Below, piece by piece: positions 19,501 to 31,457 of a DNA stretch of 64,000 nt (its first letter is position 1; every line of letters starts with the position of its first letter). This DNA comes from Spodoptera frugiperda (Eukaryota > Arthropoda > Insecta > Lepidoptera > Noctuidae). The stretch covers positions 2,046,001 to 2,110,000 of the forward strand of contig NC_064212.1 of NCBI RefSeq assembly GCF_023101765.2. The letters are read 5' to 3'. A program made the translations under genes and the position numbers. Below the pieces are notes generated by a model that was not told where the DNA came from, did not search any database, and worked only from the letters and a program-made list of their open reading frames with translations.

Positions 19501-19805
19501 TATCATAGTAACCACAAATCAAGCTATAACACTATTAGCAAATCACTGAGTTCTCCCTAGACAGTTAATAGGCAATCAGGGCAGTAATTATTATTAATGG
19601 GAATATTAACAGGTATTAATTAATTGTTTCGTACTTGTTGTTAATAAGGTTCAAATTCCCATGGGAAATTATGGCAGGTGTCGCTGCCTCGTTGGTCCAA
19701 TGCTTGCAAGCACTAACAAGGTGTTTTGGATTTGATTTCTGAGTCGTTCAATGCATTTATGGAAAATAGTTTATTAGTTCTTAACAAAAAAATAGTATTA
19801 TTAGA
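16600..19805. other. Gene-free region
   Basis: I see no exon. A family C copy lies at about 17275-17440 (minus; GGATCACCTGATGGCAAG). At about 18015-18160 there is a repeat with CTTCTCCATTCGAAACTA and AACGAGCACCTAGCTTCACT, repeated in diverged form at about 38278-38450. A reversed family A SINE tail lies at about 19360-19415. Confidence 0.45.
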
Positions 19806-19811
19806 GAATAG

Positions 19812-19925
19812 TATGGCTTGAAAGACGATGTAGTGACAAAGACTGAAAAGGAAATGTTACGATGGTTTGGACATGTAGAAAATATAGTTCGTGGTTGGTG
19901 GTGGTTGATGAAGCGAAAGACGTAT
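19812..19925 (+). pseudogene. Non-LTR reverse transcriptase C-terminal remnant
   Basis: The frame at 19818-20093 starts with DDVVTKTEKEMLRWFGHVEN. The MLRWFGHVE motif is characteristic of the C-terminal region of insect non-LTR reverse transcriptase-like proteins. After about 35 residues the similarity stops and the frame runs into unrelated repeat DNA. It is a broken fragment with no function expected. Confidence 0.55.
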
Positions 19926-20099
19926 GTAAGATTCGTAGCAATTGGCGGTCCATTGTCTCTGCCTACCCCCGTGGGAGACAGGCGTGAAGTTATGTATGTA
20001 CATTTATATGTAGTTCTTAATTGTAGCTCTACATTAAATGCTTGGAGCCTCCATTTAAGTACGCAAAAAGCGTATATGTGTGATTTAAAGTAAATAAGG

Positions 20100-21167
20100 A
20101 GACTCAATAGGTACTTTCATACTTTTTTTCGTCTCTATTTTTAATATACCTACAAACATAACGGACAACATTGATGACGCGATCATTCGAGGTTCGATTG
20201 TCATCGTAAAGCCTCGTACTTTCCATTTCCTTTTGTTAGACCCCCACTCTGGGGTCCTGTCCAAGTTACAAGCTAAGGAACCTCAAGTTTGTTTTGGTCA
20301 ATCCAAAATATCTTAATTATAGTACTATATTATTCAAATATATGCCGCTTTTTTGTCGCCAATTTGTTTCTAAGAAAATCCAATAAATAGCGTTATAAGA
20401 AGACTAGTGTCTTCCGATAATGGGGCACGAGCGCCTAGCTGAAAAAAAAATTTAAACATGAATGGAATGGATATACTAAAAATGTTTCTTTGGCAAAGTT
20501 GTTTGAAGTCATGAGTAAAACCACGTGTTTAAATATCGTTCACTAATTACCAGTCACCCTAATTAAGCATATATTATAAATGCTAACGTTAATATATGCT
20601 TAACCACGAAAACGACGTGCTGTTTTGTATCCGATTTACAAAATGTCATTTCACAATATTTGCCACATTCTCTCCACGCTCAAATCTCCCACCTTAACAT
20701 CAGAAATCCCTGTAATCGTCGGCCGATATCTAACTTGATTTCCCTCCCGGATATAACTTTTTTCCCCGATGGCAAGGACCAGTTTTTTGATTGATGACAA
20801 TTTGATTAACATCAGTTCCCCATCTAATGGCGCACTTCTCTGATTAGTATTAAAAGTGTACCAGCCACTGGCAACTCATTTCCTGGCCATTTTGATAGGT
20901 CCCCTTTTAAATGCGATGATAATGTCATTAGTTTTCTTTTATATCGTTCTTTTTTGAAAGATGGCAGCACTGTTGAAGTGTCACGGTTTTAATTTCCGCA
21001 AGGAACTAATGTTTTGATTGGTTTGGGTTAGGTGTGTTGTGTGTAATGTTATATGTGTCTACTATACATATAGGTAATAATTGTTTTGGGTTATTTTAAA
21101 TATTTTTTTTTCGAAAACATATTATTTTATATTGATGACGATTCCAAGTAATATTATTCAGTAATCA
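20100..21167. other. Gene-free region
   Basis: I see no coding region or clear repeat unit. A short inverted repeat, GCATATATTATAAATG / TTAATATATGCTTA, lies at about 20566-20602. Confidence 0.4.
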
Positions 21168-21325
21168 GTACCCTTAGTACGAGTTTGCTTCAAGCTTAAA
21201 GTAATCGAAAGAAGAGCGCGTTTGGTGCACTAATTGGTTGGTTTATTCGAGCCAGCCAATGAGAGCGCTGAACACGCTCTCGTTTTGATTACTTTAAACG
21301 TAAAGGAAACTCGTACTAAGGGTAC
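21168..21325. repeat. Foldback element, family E
   Basis: GTACCCTTAGTACGAGTTT at the left end is answered by AACTCGTACTAAGGGTAC at the right. The whole 158 bp is nearly one inverted repeat, with inner arms carrying GAGCGCG and TTGGTTGG-type words. Further copies lie at 36324-36480, 42571-42724 (plus a half copy) and 56655-56808. Confidence 0.75.
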
Positions 21326-21584
21326 AGACTAGTAGACTAGACACATAGTTTAAAAATACAATTAAACCAGGGGTAGAATCTTTATTGATATTTAATTAAT
21401 CGCTGCTCTACACCAATCCTGCACTTGAAATTCAAACACAATCATGTTAACTATTTATAAACATTTATGGAGGCAAATATATTACAGGATACAAAATAAA
21501 AGCAAAACAAACAATTAAAACTAACTTTATTACCTAAATACCTAACAAAAGCGACATCCGAAGCACACAGGCTTCGGAGCTGCC

Positions 21585-24500
21585 TCAAAATTTCAACAAC
21601 TTTGTGAGAGTAAATCTTGTCTCCGGCATTTGTTTTTTATTGTTCAGCGCCATATTGGAAGGAGTATAGGTGGTCCTCTCGTAAGCCACCTTCCTGTTCG
21701 TGAGGGTGATCATGTGAAGGAGATCCAGCTCCTTATGATGTTCCTTGATCACGTGGCAGAGAGCTTGGATCATCCAGGAACCGTACATATCTCGGTAGGA
21801 TAAGTGGTCTGTGGAGAATTGAATGTTGATTAGAGATTGTAGCTAGAATAGCACTGGACTATTATGACTTCAAAAGTGCCGTCCTGGTGGTCTATTTTAA
21901 ATAAATAACTTTGACTTAGACTTTGACTTTGATGAGTGGTCTCTAACAATATTTTGTAAATCTTGAGCCACTCCCTAAGAAGATTTATAGAAGGACAAGT
22001 TTACTAGCACCATGCAAGCATCCGTATACAATATGAATGTATCATTGTCATGACTGTGTCAACAATTGGAATTTATAATATTAGCACTATAATATTAGGA
22101 CAACCTCTAATCGACATTTATATTTACAGTATTTACAGTTTACAGTTTGGGTACAGTATTATATACAGCTGAAGTGTTTGTTTGTTTGAACACGTTTATA
22201 TCTGAAGATACTGGTTCGATTTGAAAAATTATTGTTGTGTTGGATAGTCCATATATCGAGGATTAGGGTTATAGGCTATAAAACATCACGCTACGACCTA
22301 TAGAAACCGAGTAGAGCGAGTGAAACTGGTTGAGAGTAGCTAGTTTATAGTATTATAGGACCTTACCTTCCACAGTAGAACACAGTACGAGGAAGTCAGC
22401 GTGGGTGGGTATAGTCATCACACTCTCGCTGTCCAGGGCTACGGTGTTACCTGCGTCTGTGTTGGCGCCTCTGCAAGCCTATATATAGTATACAATGTGC
22501 TAGGGGTGAGACTTCTAACCCGTTAAGGCTGAGTACTACATCTAATTTTATCGACAAAAGTCGATAAAATTAGATGCCTCTTCATTAGATCCCTCCCCCA
22601 AAAAAATATGGCTATTTTAATAATTTTTTTTTACTTTATGTAATATCAAAGGTTGTATGTGGCGTAGAAACAAAAAAACGGTAGCTTGGCTAATTTATTC
22701 ATTACTTTTTCATATGTTTGATAATGTTTTGGTGAGAAAAAAACATTTGTGAATTATTTTTACCGAAAAAATCACTATTTTTCAATATTTTCAATTAGGG
22801 GTTCAACCCCCATACTATTTTTTTGTCGATAAAATTAGATGTAGTCCTCAGCCTTAACGGGCTAGAAGTCCAACCCCTATCACATTGTAGATTTTAATAC
22901 AAGTATCTTTATTATACGACTGTCTTGATCGAGTGGTCGCAAGTGCGACTGCCGGACAAGAGGTCTCGGGTTCGATTCCTGGGTCGGGCAAAGTATTACT
23001 GGGCTTTATTCGGTTTTTCGAAAATTTCTCAGTAATAGCACGTAGTCTGGAATTGTGCCCAGTATATGGCAATGGGACTTATAACACAAATGGTGAAAAG
23101 TGTATTAATAGTAGGCATATCCCGTTTTTTTCAGTTAACAGCGTGAAATAATGCTTCTGTTGTGTTATACCCCTTAAGAGCGAGGTTGCCGGAGGTGCAA
23201 TCTCCCACCTCCAAAGTCCGATCATATTCCAGTAAGCCACCCTTCTGATGTTCTTTATAGGAGGCACTGATTGCATACATCAGGTCATCCTACTCACTTC
23301 AGTGAAGCTTAAGTCTTTTGAAGCTGCTTCATAATCTACCTGCACAAAGAACAATTTCGGTTTGTTGACGAGGCTCAGCTGTTTCTCGAAAATGGCCATG
23401 ATATCTGACAGTAAATATGGCCGGTCTGCTGCGTGCACCTCGCCCCCCTTGTCTCCGTGAGTCAGGATTGTGATGCAGATGCATGAGGTCTTCGAGTGAT
23501 CTTTGGTAGCAACTGGAAATGGAATACGTATTTTAGTTATTATAGTAAGTATGTATCACGAAAGTTATTATTAAAATAGATAATAGTAGAATATTAATAT
23601 TGGTTAACTAAATTGTGTTTCGTTGTGTGAGTGAGGTTACTGGAGGTCCAATTGCCCCCCTTCCCAATCATCCCAATCCCCGATTCCCTAACAACCCTTA
23701 AATTCCTACCCCCAAAAAGCCGGAAAGGCATTTCTGATGTTTCAGGTGTCCATGAGTGGCAAAGATTGCTTACCATCAGGTGAACTTTCTTTTCATTTAC
23801 CGGTTCGTTTATCGATCTTCAGCTCTACGCATCCAACCATTACCAGACACCTTATAAGTTTTTAAACTGACATGGTCACTAACACTAGTATTAGAACTAG
23901 GATATTTACATTTAAATATCCTATTTCGAGTTCTAATACCAGACACCTTGCGGATACCGTTGGGTTCATTAACTTACAATTTCCAGAAAAGGTTTGAAGT
24001 TTAAAAAAAACTTACTTGCAGTTAGGTTTTTGATAATGTCTGAATATTCCAGGTCTTTGTGGACAATGACCTGGAAACCTAGGTCCCCGAATATGGTTTT
24101 CAAACTCTTCACGTCATTATCAGTACCATTTCTCGTTGATGGCTGCTTGTTTCTGTAATCATTATGAAAATAGACTTTATTAGTTGGGCTGTAAGGTTCT
24201 ATTCTCATTACCGTTAAAAACCTTGACAAATAATAGTATCTAGTCGGTGTAACCAGTAGGCTGCGTGACGTCACCACATCAGTGCACGCTGCTTATAATA
24301 AAGAGTCCCTCTGTGACTCGAAACTAGTAGAGCTTTTCTCTATTAATGTACGCGAGTAAACCGTGATTTTTAGTTAATTTACGCCCGAATACTCAAACGC
24401 TACTCAATTTTAAGTTGTACTTAAATAACGTGTTATCTCTGTCATTTTATAAAGAATTGATAATGACATTTGAGAGCGTCTTAAAATTGAGTAGCGTTTG

Positions 24501-25820
24501 AGTATTCGGGCATTAGTATGTCTCACGATAGTTATTATAAAAATAGATAATAGTAGAATAATCTTCTTGGGTCTTAAATAGTTTTGAGTACCGTACAATG
24601 GTTTATAAAACGAGTTTTTTTTGAAGTTATAAAAATAAAATAAATACCAACCTGAAATAAATAGTTTTCTTAAAAGTTTTCTGGTTCAATATTATGAGGT
24701 ACTTATCACCGGTCATGTCATAATACAAGGCATTTGGATCAAACTTCACACCGGCTTCGTCAGGGACCAGCAGAGGATTACTGAAACATTACCAAATGTA
24801 TGTTAGTAAGTATGAACTGATTGGGTTAAAAATTAAATAGCGAATTTAGTTCAAATTCTTTGTATCGATCGTTTATCTTTATAGAAAACTAGCAAACCCG
24901 GCGAACTTCGTTTCGCCACCAACGATTTTCCCTGTTTTTTTGCTTTTCTCTTGAATTTTTTCCTTAATTTTCTTTGTTAAATATACACCTTATGGAGCCC
25001 GAGACCTTGTCAACGAATACAAAACCTTGGAAATCGGTTCGTGCGTTTTGGAGTTATAGTCAGGAAGGAAAACTTGACTTATTTTTAAATTATAGATTTA
25101 ATTTTATTATAATTTGGAGATAATTTGCTAGGTCATATAATGGCATTGTCCCTTTTTCTCTTTATTCTTAAAAAATCTGCGTTTAATAGATAGACACCTA
25201 TGGACCCGCAAAGGAGTTACAAGTACGTTGTCTGCATTACAAAATGAAGCAGCTGTTCGTGTTTGAAAGATTTTTACAAAATATACATTGAGTCTTACAA
25301 TCCTTGATCACATTATATTACATTTTTTATCAATAATTTTACGTTTAAACATAATATGAGTGTTACGAAAAACTTTTGTTTTTTTTTTATTTGTGTTTAT
25401 TTTTTTTAATAATAGAATTACCGTGTTAATTAATTCCTATATCTTTACTACATATTATAAAATTTAAAACTTTCTTTGTTTCAACACGCTTATCTATGGA
25501 TGTTCTAGTTTCAATTGAAAAGTATTTGTGTCGAAGTTTGTCTGTTTATCAAGGAAAGTAATGAGATATAAAATATTATTATAGAATCCTCTAAACATCT
25601 CAATCCTTAAGGTATTAAGTCTCCAAATCACAGTCATTTGTGTGACGAAGTTTAAATAAATCAATAAAATACTCTAAACATATTAAAAAAATTGGGTGCG
25701 TCTAATAATATGATCAGGGACTGTACCTATCTATAACAATTTTAGTAGCACTTACCTGGTATTGGAAGGGTTTAGATTAAAACCCTTGATGTCAACGGAA
25801 CTTTCAGCACTATTCTCCAT
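21585..25820 (-). CDS. Effector-type caspase, six exons
   Basis: A cysteine protease of the apoptosis pathway that cuts after aspartate. Exons on the minus strand: 25756-25820, 24652-24780, 24016-24152, 23340-23512, 22367-22478 and 21585-21808. All are bounded by GT/AG and in phase, totalling 840 nt (279 residues). The start ATG (25818-25820) gives a prodomain of only about 30 residues with no CARD or DED, as in executioner caspases. Catalytic His129 lies in TILTHGDKGG and Cys170 in QACRG, with Arg72 in TRNGTD. The QACRG codons are split by intron 4 after Q. The p10 part has IPTHADFLVLCSTVE and YGSWMIQALC. Candidate processing sites are Asp176 and Asp184. The usual SWR substrate loop reads SYR (209-211). 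It clearly belongs to the lepidopteran caspase family; which numbered member is undetermined. Confidence 0.93.
22165..22340 (+). repeat. RTE-like non-LTR tail in caspase intron 5
   Basis: GCTGAAGTGTTTGTTTGTTT, then TCGATTTGAAAAATTATTG, then AACATCACGCTACGACC are words of a very common lepidopteran element tail. It is intronic and has no coding role. Confidence 0.5.
22493..22887. mobile_element. MITE in caspase intron 4 beside the splice acceptor
   Basis: TIRs of about 67 bp start CAATGTGCTAGGGGTG at the left and mirror as CAACCCCTATCACATTG at the right. TA is present outside both ends (22491-22492 and 22888-22889). The left arm carries an additional perfect hairpin: a 16-bp stem with an AAAA loop at 22540-22575. 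One end lies only 14 bases from the start of the exon encoding ACRG, so much of the sequence upstream of that splice acceptor derives from the MITE. Confidence 0.75.
22925..23105 (+). repeat. tRNA-derived SINE (family A) in caspase intron 4
   Basis: The copy begins TGATCGAGTGGTCGCAAGTG, has GGGTTCGATTCCTGGGTC, and ends ACACAAATGGTGAAAAGTG; the 3' tail is missing. It lies 38 bp from the MITE in the same intron. Confidence 0.7.
23612..23810 (+). repeat. Family C repeat in caspase intron 3
   Basis: It has GTGTTTCGTTGTGTGAGTG, CAATCCCCGATTCCCTAAC, AACCCTTAAATTCCTA and GATTGCTTACCATCAGGTGA. Family C recurs at 30150, 30825 and 43300 in the same orientation and at 17275 reversed. Confidence 0.6.
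24885..25085 (+). repeat. Old non-LTR element fragment in caspase intron 1
   Basis: CTAGCAAACCCGGCGAACTT followed by GAAATCGGTTCGTGCGTTTT is a typical remnant; a diverged relative lies at about 49145-49300. No coding frame. Confidence 0.4.
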
Positions 25821-27923
25821 TTTAACACACAATACTTTTATAAAAAAACTAAAATTAATCACTCAAAATACTCGAAAATCTATTTAAAATGTTTAAAATA
25901 GTAGAAAAACACCGATCACTTGAAAGAATGTCTATGTTTTGAGTCGAATATTGACAATAGAAGTATGAAATTGTTTCCTGATAAGAGAATGTTTGATAAC
26001 AATTGATAAAGTTATCTATTGGACCGATAGAGAGTGCAATCGGTAACGTGAACGCACACGTTCTAACTTGAATTAGGTATTTTATCATTTTTTTTATAGA
26101 TTTTTCTTATAGTTCTCCCGCCTTGGACGAGGCGAGAGGGAGTGTCAGACTCTTACTGACTAAAAGTTACCCCGTTCCTTCTCTTGCTTTGAGCTGGAGC
26201 CCCGGAGTGTATAGGTAAATCTGCATCAATCTCTATGTTTCTATAATTACTGAGAGTAACTAATAGAAAACAAAAAAAAACAGTAATTTAAAATTAAAAA
26301 CAAAATCGTGTTGTGGCGGCCTGGAGGGTTAAGACGCCCGCTTCTCATGCATGCATGAGGGTTCCAAAACTACCAACGGCAAATATCAATGTGACTTTTT
26401 CCGAGTTATATGTATTTTCTAAGATTATTTACACACCACTGACAAACAGTGAAGGACAACATCGCGAGGAAACCTGGGCTTATAATTTCTGATTATAAGT
26501 TTGAAATCGCCAACCCGCATTGAGCTAGCGTGGTGATTAATGCTCAAACCTTCTTCGTCTGAGAAGAGGCCTTTGGTCAGCAGTGGCCACTTATAGGCTG
26601 TTGATGTGATTACGTCTTAAAAAACCACCTTGCACTTAAACTTTACCTTACCTGAGTACAGGTTAACACCAAGCTGTAATCACTCCCGTCTTGAACAACT
26701 CATCCGGTTTTGTACCCGGTTCATTTGACGGCTGATCCGGACGTCCGGTGCCATTAGCGACCGCTTCACAACCTTACACCCGGTCCGGCTAAATTGTACG
26801 AACATAATTTGTGTTTCTAAGTAATGGTATAATTGCTTTCTTGGGTTAAAAATTTTCTTAGAAATGGATCAAAACCTTTCCTGTGTTTTATGGTATATAG
26901 ATTAAATATCTGAGGGTATATAAGTCTCTCTTATATATTTTCTCTCTCTCTCATCTCTCTAATATTTTAAATGGGGAAGTTTGTATGTTTGTTACCTAGT
27001 TTTGTTACTCAATCACGTCAAAAAGACTGAAAGAATTGGGATGAAATTTGGAACAGGGGCAGATTTTTGGGCTGAAATAACACATAGGACACTAAATACT
27101 ACGAGACCGAGTGTCTGCACACGCTGCTCATGATGAAGAGATGATGATGCCCTCTGTGACACAAAACTATATCTAGTACATTTCTCAATGTATTTACGTG
27201 AGCAAAACAGTTATTTTAAGTTAATTTAGTACGTCCCACAATAGTTAATACAAAAATATACTTTGCTTGCTTAATCCATAGATCGAACCCCTTGTTCATA
27301 TTCAGTAGTCGTACATGTCCAGTCTAATATTAGTGTATTTTCTCTCTTCCCTTCTATGTTAACATAAAAACAAACACAATTCTGATTATTATTATATGTC
27401 GTGTTAGTCCTAGTAATGTCATTCTGATACATGTTAGAGTTAGACATGTCATTCTGATACGTGTCAGAGAGTAAGTAGTATTCGATGTAGGGCTGGCACA
27501 GAGTTTACGTGATATATTTATAAATATATTTTTGTCTTACTTGTGAAAGATTAGTTTGTGAATAATTTATGAATCCATTAAGGAGCTTATGTTTGCTAGA
27601 TATTAGGTAATATTGTTTTTTCTGTAAGTTGTTGTTTCTAGGTTATTTTTTTAAGCGTTGTCTCACGGTAGTTTTTTCTCCTGTGTTGTGGGTGCGTTTA
27701 CAAGCATAATATAAGTGTGATACCTACAAGTTCACATACATATCACTCCCAGACCCGGAACATCAATTTCGGAAAACCGATAAAAACCTAGTAATACTTA
27801 GCCAGGCCCGGGAATCGAACCCCTTGTCTCGGACTTGACTCGACTAACGAGGCAGTCGGTTGTATTATTTGTGAATACAACCTTCTTTGCAATGTGTAGC
27901 TATAGTTACGCGGTATTTTTATA
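25821..27923. other. Upstream of caspase; repeats, no second gene seen
   Basis: The first few hundred bases upstream of the caspase ATG should hold its promoter and any 5' UTR exon, but I cannot point to a motif. A family B copy lies at about 26110-26210, a second-type SINE at 26310-26607, an element tail at about 26970-27085, a family I copy at about 27095-27245 and a reversed family A SINE fragment at about 27770-27870. Confidence 0.45.
26310..26607 (+). repeat. Second SINE-like family, full copy
   Basis: It runs from GGCGGCCTGGAGGGTTAAGA and CGCCCGCTTCTCATGCATGC through GACAAACAGTGAAGGACAAC and GAGGAAACCTGGGCTTATAA to CAGCAGTGGCCACTTATAGG. Reversed partial copies lie at 39140-39285 and 60705-60840. 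The head resembles a tRNA-derived promoter, but its B box is degraded. Confidence 0.6.
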
Positions 27924-28765
27924 CAGGGTGTCCCTGAAGTCGACGTCCAACAGGCACCAGATGATCGGCAAGGTTCCAAATGTTATCAGAAAAATATAAA
28001 AAAAATTCTAAGTCTTACAGTTTTTAAATTACAGTGACTTATGTGTTATCCACGAAAAAGTACACCCTGTGCCAGTCTTTTGACTCTTGTTGCTACAAAT
28101 CTTTATTTTTTCGTCTGCAGTCTTCCTTACATTATTATTAATATTGTTTGACAAGAGATCCTCGCTGATTTTCAACATGATGATAACAAATCGCTTGCAA
28201 AGTGTTGTCTAGTACATACGAGGTTGTAACGTATGATTTGAGTATACTAGAAGAACTATTAGTAAGTTCAAATAAATTCATCGAAACGGAGTTTCGTTGA
28301 AAAATCTTTTTTTGTGTCGAATTTAAGAAATAATTTGCAAAGTGCTATACCATTTTATAATCCTTATTAAATGCGCCAACTTTGGTGAAATTTGCCACTA
28401 CTAGCGCCATACATAATTTATTCAGAACAGTCACTTAAAGTAAGGTGAAAATTTTATTCAGAGTATTTGGTTCCTCTAAAACTAACAATGTTTTCCAATC
28501 TAAAGCAGTTGGCTAAGAATTTATGATTCCATATTACTGGAGCACTATTCAGGATAATGTAAGGAAGACTGCAGACGAAAAAATAAAGATTTGTAGCAAC
28601 TAGAGACAAAAGACTGGCACAGGGTGTACTTTTTTGTGGATAACACATAAGTCACTGTAATTTAAAAACTGTAGGACTTAGATTTTTTTTTATATTTTTC
28701 TGATAACAGTTGGAACCTTGCTGATCATCTAATGGCCGTTGGACGTCGATTTCAGGGACACCCTG
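27924..28765. mobile_element. Long-TIR DNA transposon with TA duplication
   Basis: About 842 bp with inverted repeats of about 210 bp at each end, starting CAGGGTGTCCCTGAAG and mirrored as TTTCAGGGACACCCTG. The arms share words such as CAGTCTTCCTTACATT and TAAGTCACTGTAATTTAAAA. TA occurs outside both ends. The roughly 420-bp centre has no transposase frame, so this is a non-autonomous element. The TA target and CAGGGTG start suggest a Tc1/mariner relation. A piece of the same end occurs at about 62985-63035. Confidence 0.8.
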
Positions 28766-31457
28766 TATGTATACCTATTTGTGCTAACACGATGTAATAT
28801 GTTTTAAAAACTCCACTTAAAAAAACAATTTCACGCGTATATTCAAATTATAGCAACACCCGGCACCCGTATCATCCGACAAAAGGCTTCAACGCGCCAA
28901 CCCTAAGGGAAAACAAAATAAAAAAAAAATCCTGCATAGTAACTGTGACGTCATCCATCACGACACTTCCTTTAAGGGGTCGGCAGAGGGGGTCACGCAA
29001 CCCTGATTATACGTTTTCAGTTCTTACATTTTATGCTCCAACAGCTTTCATTAATTCGTTTTGTTTCTTTAAAACAATTTGTTGGAAAAAATGGCATTAT
29101 GTTACATGTTGTAAAAATTCAAACCAGCGATAGTGGAGTTAGGGTTCGATTTCCGGGTCAGGAATTGAAGAGATTCTTTTTCTCGATGTATAGGAAACTA
29201 GGTATCTGTAGGTAAAAATTTTCAGTACGAACTGAGTCTAGCATTGTGTCCGGTGGTCACTATATGCACCATGGGGGTTCCGGTGTTGGTCTAAGAGGAC
29301 CTGGTGCCTTCTTCAAGTTATAATTGTAGACTTAAAATCGTCGCTCTTGGAGGGGTAAGTCGTGACTGAATGACTTCTCCCGCCTTGGGCTAGGCGAGAG
29401 GGAGTGTTAGACTCTTACTGACTAAAAACCACCCCATTTCTACTCCTGCTTTTCAAGACGGAGGTCTGGTAAACCCGCTAGTTAGTCCGCTAGTCCGGAT
29501 CAGGCATCAGCCCTACTGGACCCCATCTGTACTTCAAACCAATGGACCTACGAGGCAGTTCGTGGGAAACTAGACACAATTCAAGATTCAGTGCTATTTC
29601 TGGAAAATAATTTGTTCAAATTTCAGACACTTTCTTCAATCCAGGAATTAAATCCGAGACCCCTTTTTTGTTAGCCTTCTTTGACCAGTATTTATGTATT
29701 TTTCATATCACTTGAGTTGGGTGTGACATGTTAGGTTAAGTTAAAGGTACATAATATATCATGTGTTTCAGAACTCGGTCATTTGTGAGGTCACTGGATC
29801 TAAATAGAATTACGTACACTAGGTGCTACTCGTGTCTTTGCCTAAAAATCAGCTTTTATCACTCTCCAGTCTCCTAACGACCCGGAGCTGCGGATTGCTT
29901 AGCGAGTTACCACGGCTCCGGCTCGAAGAGCAGGAGTAGGAACACCCCAACTCTAGCCTCGCCCAAGGCGGGAAAAGTCATTGGATGGCTTAAAAAAGTC
30001 GTTGCGTTCCTGTCCTTATCTAAAATTACCTAGAATCTTCTGTCCATTTTTTCTCATAATGCCACCCTATTAAATTCATTTAAGTGTATGACAGTCATGT
30101 TTCGGCACGAATGGGCTGGCCGACGTGATACCAGGGCCTCAAAGAAAACCTATGTAAAACAACGGTTTCGTTGTGTGTGAGGTTACCAGAGGCCCAATTA
30201 CCTCCCTAATACCCAACAACCCTTAAATTCCTAAACCACCAAAAGTAGGCCGGAAATGCACTTGTAAGGTCTAGATACTATATAATCATAGGCTTTACGC
30301 CACGCGCAACTTTTTTAAACCCAAGCTCATTGTAAGAATTAGTACACACCTGTGAATTTATTGTAGGGAGTAATATGTGCAATATTTTATTCTGTCTATT
30401 TATATCTATTGTCTAACTGACCTTACGTGGTTAATTCATTTCTTAAGTAAGTAACTAATAAACCATCTATTTCCTAACATCAAAACGCACTTTATACCCT
30501 TACCATTAAAAGCTATTTTCGTTTAAGAGGCTCATTATCATTGTTAACAAGTTATCCACCACTTCTGTCTACCCATCAAAGGTAGAATCGTGATGATACT
30601 TGTATCAAACTGACCTCAAAACTTCACTTAGACCTTAGGGTGAGTGACGACGCACCGCACATATTTGCGACAAGTCGCCGATCGCGTCGTGGAACGTACA
30701 AATAAATCGTCATTTTCCTGTCTTTATCGAAAATTACTTAGGATTTTCTTCCAATTTTTGCACTAATGGTACGGTACCCTATTAAATGCGTTAAAGTTAA
30801 GTGTGTGCGAGTCATGCTTTCGGCTCAACTGGAGTGATACCACGGCCTCACAAAAAACCGACGTGAAACAACGTTTGCGTTGTGTTTCGTTGTGTGTGAG
30901 GTTACCGAAAGCCAAATTGACCCCTTCCCAATCTTTCCAATTTCCGATTCCCCAACAACCCTTAAATTCCTACACCACAAAAAAGCCCGGAAACGCACTT
31001 ATAACGCCTCTGGTGTACCGGGTGTCCATGGGCGAGGGCGATTGCTTCCCATGAGGTGATCCGTCAGCAAGTTTACCGGCTTATTATGGTATAAACCAAT
31101 TCATTCATTGTTATTTCCTAGATAATGAACTGATGTTTAGCTGTCTTGTCGTACAATGCGAGGAAGTTTTTATGACGTGCGTTTGCGATGCGTCGTCGCA
31201 ACGCTGTGTTGTAGCCTCGCCTTTACACCTTTAGACCTTACGAAGGTATTTTAAGGTGTCAAGTGTACTCCAATATTGAGTTTAGGTTAAGTGATAAGGG
31301 TTTTATAAGTACAGTTACTGTGTTTAAGTTTATATTTTATAGCTAAGTATGTTGACGACCTTTAGGGCCGATCTAGCTGTTTCGCCGCTACGGCCAGTTC
31401 TGTGGTCATCTGGAGGATAAAGCCAAATTAGCCTCGAAAAAGCCCAAGCTATATATA
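28766..31457. other. Gene-free region with B and C repeats
   Basis: Contents: family B at about 29365-29525 (plus) and 29875-29990 (minus), and family C at about 30150-30272 and 30825-31085 (plus). The last contains the frame at 30803-31054, which is repeat sequence rather than a gene. A possible diverged SINE lies at about 29125-29290. Otherwise nothing recognisable. Confidence 0.5.

Noticed and set aside
19818..20093. Functional reverse transcriptase gene
   Set aside because: Only about 35 residues resemble a non-LTR C-terminus before the frame enters unrelated repeat sequence.
30803..31054. 83-residue plus-strand gene
   Set aside because: The frame coincides with a family C repeat and the same words recur elsewhere in other frames.
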